A stretch of DNA of 52,292 nt from Emiliania huxleyi CCMP1516 (Eukaryota; Haptophyta; Isochrysidales; Noelaerhabdaceae). Numbering within the stretch: position 1 is the first letter of the stretch; every line of letters begins with the position of its first letter. This document shows, piece by piece, positions 49,252 through 52,292 of the stretch. The notes below the pieces were generated by a model that was not told the origin of the DNA, did not search any database, and saw only the letters and a list, made by a program, of their open reading frames with translations. A program made the position numbers and the translations under genes. The stretch spans positions 922,064 through 974,355 of the forward strand of contig NW_005199443.1 of assembly GCF_000372725.1 (NCBI RefSeq). The letters are read 5' to 3'.

Positions 49252-51708
49252 ATGAAGACCCTGCGCTCGACGGTTGTGCGTGCGGCTGGCAGTAGGCTGC
49301 TGAGCGCGCGTGCGGCAGCTGCGTCGGTGCTCGATGGCGCGGTCGACACCTCGAGCGCCTCCTTCCTCGCGAACGCCGCGCGGATGGACGAGCAGCTGAT
49401 AGAGGTTCGCTCGGCGACAGCGGTGGCACACGAGGGCGGTGGCCCGCGCGCGCGGGCGCTGCACACGGCGCGCGGCAAGATGCTCGCGCGGCAGCGCGTC
49501 GAGGCCCTCCTCGACCCCGGCTCGCCCTTCCTTGAGCTCTCCCCGCTCGCCGGCCACGACCTGTACGGCGACGAAGCGGTGCCGTCGGGCGGCGTGGTGA
49601 CGGGCGTCGGCTCGGTGAGCGGGCGACTGGTGATGATCGTGGCGAACGACGCGACGGTCAAGGGAGGGACCTACTACCCGATCACGGTGAAGAAGCACCT
49701 TCGCGCGCAAGAGGTGCAGAACAGACGCGTTCACACCTCCTCTTCACGCCTCCTCTTCACGCCTTCAGCCGCGATCGTCAGGTTGCGGCGCAGAACCGGC
49801 TGCCGTGCGTCTACCTCGTCGACTCGGGCGGCGCCAACCTGCCGCGGCAGGCCGACGTCTTCCCCGACAAGGAGCACTTCGGCCGCATCTTCTTCAACCA
49901 GGCGAGGATGTCGGCTGCCGGAGTGCCGCAGCTGGCGCTCGTCTGCGGCAGCTGCACCGCCGGCGGGGCGTACGTGCCCGCGATGGCCGACGAGGCGGTG
50001 ATCGTGCGTGGCAACGGCACCATCTTCCTCGGGGGGCCGCCGCTCGTCAAGGCGGCCACCGGCGAGGAGGTCACGGCGGAGGAGCTGGGCGGCGCAGACG
50101 TGCACTGCAAGACCTCGGGCGTGACCGACCACTACGCGCTCGATGAGCCGCACGGTCTGAGGCTGGCGCGCCAGATGGTCGCCTCGCTCCCGCCCTCGCA
50201 GGGCGGGTCGCTGCCCCGCGCGGACGCGCGGCCGCCGCTCTTCGACCCGGCGGAGCTCCGCGGTCTGGTACCGGCGGACTCGCGCCAGCCGCTGCCGATG
50301 CGTCGCGTGCTCGCCCGTGTGCTGGACGGGTCTGAGCTGAGCGAGTTCAAGGCGGAGTACGGCTCGACGCTGATCACCGGGTGCCGGATCGCCGAGACGC
50401 AGCCGACACACCGCCGAGATGCAGCCGAGATGGAGGGAGGTAGGAGACGCCCGCCTGCACGGGCGAGAGGAGCGGCGCAGCGGCCCGCACACCGCGCGCG
50501 TGGTCGGCGCCTCTTCACGGCGGCGTGTCTCTGGTGTGGAACAGGTTTGGGTCCGTGCACGGGTACCGGGTCGGCGTCGTGGCAAACGACGGCGTGCTCT
50601 TCTCCGAGTCGGCGCAGAAGGGGGCCCACTTTGTGCAGTTGTGCGCGCAGCGCGGCATCCCCCTCCTCTTTGTGCAGAATATCACCGGTCCGTATCTCCC
50701 CATATCTGCCCATATCTCGCAGGAGCGACTTCTCCTCTCGCCCAGTAAGCTGTCCGTATCTCCCCATATCTCCCCACATCTCCCCACATCTCCCACATCT
50801 CCCCACATCTCCCCACATCTCCCCACATCTCCCCACATCTCCCCACATCTCCCCACCTCTCGCAGGCTTCATGGTGGGCAAGGCTGCCGAGCACGAGGGC
50901 ATCGCCAAGCACGGCGCGAAGCTGGTCAACGCGGTCGCGACCGCCAACGTGCCAAAGCTGACCGTGGTGGTTGGCGGCTCGTTCGGCGCGGGGAACTATG
51001 GCATGTGCGGCCGGGCCTACTCGCCGCGGTTCATGTTCATGTGCCTAGAAGCGGAATACGTATTCTTGTGCTCCAACTAGCGCCCGAGAGGACACGTATT
51101 CACGCGGTGCTCTGAACACACTGCACAATACCGTATTCGTGCCCTGAAGTTGGCGTATTCAGCACGTAGGTTCATGTGGCCAAACTCGCGCATCGGCGTC
51201 ATGGGGGGCGAGCAGGCCCGGCCGCGCCTGTTCACAGCTAGAGGTGTGAAGAGACGCTGTTCACGCATTGGCGTCATGGGGGGCGAGCAGGCGGCGGGCG
51301 TGCTCTGTCAGGTCAAGGAGGCGCAGGCGGCGCGTGCGGGCGCGCCGCTCGACGCGCGGCTTCACGGCTTGAGCCTTTGACCGGCGCCTCCTCACGGCGG
51401 CCCGGTGTGTCGTCAGGCACGCCGCTCGACGCGCCGGGCCTCGAGAAGTACCGCGAGAGCATCCGCGGCCGCTTCGACGGCGAGGCGAACCCTCTGTACG
51501 CGACGGCGCGCCTCTGGGAGGGGCGGGGCACGTCGCGAGGGTCGCCGAGATTGCCCGAGCTCACCCGAGATTGGCTCCACCTCAGGCGCGCCTCTGGGAC
51601 GACGGCATCATCGAGCCCGAGTCCACCCGCGACGTGCTCGGGCTGGCGCTCGCCGCGGCGGACGAGGCGCCCGTCGAGGAGACGCGCTTCGGCGTCTTCC
51701 GCATGTGA
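49252..51708 (+). CDS. MCCB: methylcrotonoyl-CoA carboxylase beta subunit, 8 exons
   Basis: Carboxyltransferase subunit of the biotin enzyme of leucine breakdown, converting 3-methylcrotonyl-CoA to 3-methylglutaconyl-CoA in mitochondria. Exons: 49252-49713, 49782-50380, 50545-50687, 50866-51034, 51170-51215, 51291-51339, 51417-51505, 51586-51708; 559 aa, close to the usual 560. N-terminus [20 protein letters not shown] is a mitochondrial presequence. Conserved blocks: [163 protein letters not shown]. The biotin-carrying alpha subunit is not in the window. All seven introns show copied exon edges or shared repeats, three with GC donors. Confidence 0.9.
50688..50865 (+). repeat. 178-bp intron filled by CTCCCCACAT repeats
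   Basis: Tandem TCTCCCCACA / TCTCCCCATA units, reverse complement of the GGGGAGATNN class seen elsewhere in introns. GT donor, CGCAG acceptor. Confidence 0.85.
51216..51290 (+). other. GC-AG intron with 37-bp core shared with another gene
   Basis: Intron starts GCCCGGCCGCG. Bases 51228-51264 are the exact reverse complement of 39742-39778 in the fusion gene. The intron then ends with GGCGTCATGGGGGGCGAGCA plus G, a copy of the end of the preceding exon (IGVMGGEQ). Confidence 0.85.
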
Positions 51709-51982
51709 GACGGGGGGGGGGGGGGGGGGAGGAGTGGAGAGGGCACTTTTGGAGTAAGCAGCGATTGTCCCGCGCCGGGAGATGCGCAACGATTGCCGGA
51801 GAGAGACGGCGGCCGCGTCCCCGCGAGGGAGAGTGAGCGGGGTTTTAATTTCCCAAGAGAGATACCGATAAGTGCCTCAAGAGCGGCGCGCAATACACCG
51901 CAATTTGCAGGAAAGCTCAACAGCGCGCTCGTCGTGTGAGCGCGGGCCGCGAGATTAACGATAAACCGCAAGTATCCGCTCT
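51709..51982. other. intergenic, poly-G at 51713-51729
   Basis: Shared 3' region of two convergent genes. A run of 17 G lies just after the carboxylase stop. Nothing else seen. Confidence 0.4.
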
Positions 51983-52292
51983 CTATCGGTTTCGCAGCAG
52001 CAGCCCCTGTGGCGGGATCCGCTCGATGGCCGCATCGAGCGCCCCGTAGATGCCTCGCAGCTGCTGGGCCGCGCCGCTGTCGACGCCGTGGTGGGAGGGC
52101 GTGAAGGGCGGGAAGTGGCTGCGCGCGGCGAGCGGCACGTCGAGGAAGTCGAGGATCGACGGGACGGACGCGTTGAGCGTCTCGTACCGCACGACGAGGA
52201 TGTCGGACGTGCAGCGCGGCGCGCGGCAAGAGAGCCAGGAGCGGAACTGGGCCATGGTACCGAAGAGGTCGGCGCCTGCGCGCGGCCGCGGG
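51983..52292 (-). CDS. sulfotransferase-like protein, C-terminal part, cut by window edge
   Basis: Open on the minus strand to the right edge, with a probable acceptor (CGCGCAG) near 52275. It reads ADLFGTMAQFRSWLSC, then DILVVRYETLNASVPSILDF and LDVPLAARSHFPPF and ends IERIPPQGLLLRNR with the stop at 51983. LVVRYE.L......L..FL.VP is the C-terminal part of PAPS-dependent sulfotransferases, where the strand VRYE precedes the PAPS 3'-phosphate site. The 5'-PSB loop is outside the window, so the family cannot be confirmed. Confidence 0.5.
   Translation of the reverse strand, partial: PRPRAGADLFGTMAQFRSWLSCRAPRCTSDILVVRYETLNASVPSILDFLDVPLAARSHFPPFTPSHHGVDSGAAQQLRGIYGALDAAIERIPPQGLLLRNR

Overview
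This is a nuclear window from a GC-rich single-celled eukaryote, most likely a haptophyte alga of the Emiliania/Chrysochromulina/Prymnesium type. The clues are very GC-rich coding sequence, many short (about 65-135 bp) introns, much simple-sequence DNA, AP2-domain proteins with CW zinc fingers, a plastid lipid-associated (fibrillin) fragment, a plastid-type DUF4864-like protein and a pheophorbide-oxygenase-like gene. The species is inferred, not proven. There are no bacterial operons; genes lie singly on both strands. One 445-base run of Ns (38691-39135) falls inside a gene.

Layout. 1-1182 (-): end-truncated coiled-coil protein. 2389-4484 (-): conserved protein of an unnamed family. 5630-8635 (+): acyl-CoA synthetase-like AMP-binding enzyme whose 12 exons can be joined in one frame. 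8795-9405 and 9628-9905 (-): remnants of an amino-acid-permease-like and a Yip1-like membrane protein. 10095-14001 (-): large membrane-anchored protein of unknown function. 15008-15542 (+): EBP1/PA2G4-like gene that seems to lack its middle. 17038-17811 (-): DUF4864-like protein. 18382-18729 (+): fibrillin fragment. 19205-21128 (+): HTTM-like membrane protein with a frameshift. 23827-24774 and 25577-26590 (+): two SAM methyltransferases. 26898-28994 (-): ankyrin protein. 29855-31113 (-): GT34-like glycosyltransferase. 31760-34426: seven tandem copies of a hairpin-rich unit of about 378 bp. 35342-36524 (-): FkbM methyltransferase. 37491-42099 (+): fusion of a leucine-carboxyl-methyltransferase-like domain to a pheophorbide-a-oxygenase-like domain. 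43024-45243 (+) and 45470-46649 (-): convergent AP2-repeat genes. 47234-48706 (-): F-box/RCC1 protein. 49252-51708 (+): methylcrotonoyl-CoA carboxylase beta subunit, 8 exons. 51983-52292 (-): end of a sulfotransferase-like gene.

The outstanding signal is in the introns. In almost every multi-exon gene the first bases of the intron copy the first bases of the following exon (or its last bases copy the end of the preceding exon), so the intron sits between direct repeats of coding sequence of roughly 5-60 bp. The interior is a short tandem repeat or a short sequence shared with introns of other genes. Many donors are GC rather than GT, and several introns are present as two tandem units. This looks like recent, repeated intron gain by local duplication or by an introner-like element. 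I reconstructed exon joins by hand; for the acyl-CoA synthetase (645 aa), carboxylase (559 aa), glycosyltransferase (290 aa), FkbM protein (335 aa) and second methyltransferase (276 aa) the exon lengths sum exactly to whole codons.

The genes do not form a visible pathway. The two AP2/CW genes are sister copies, and several truncated genes suggest frequent local duplication and decay.
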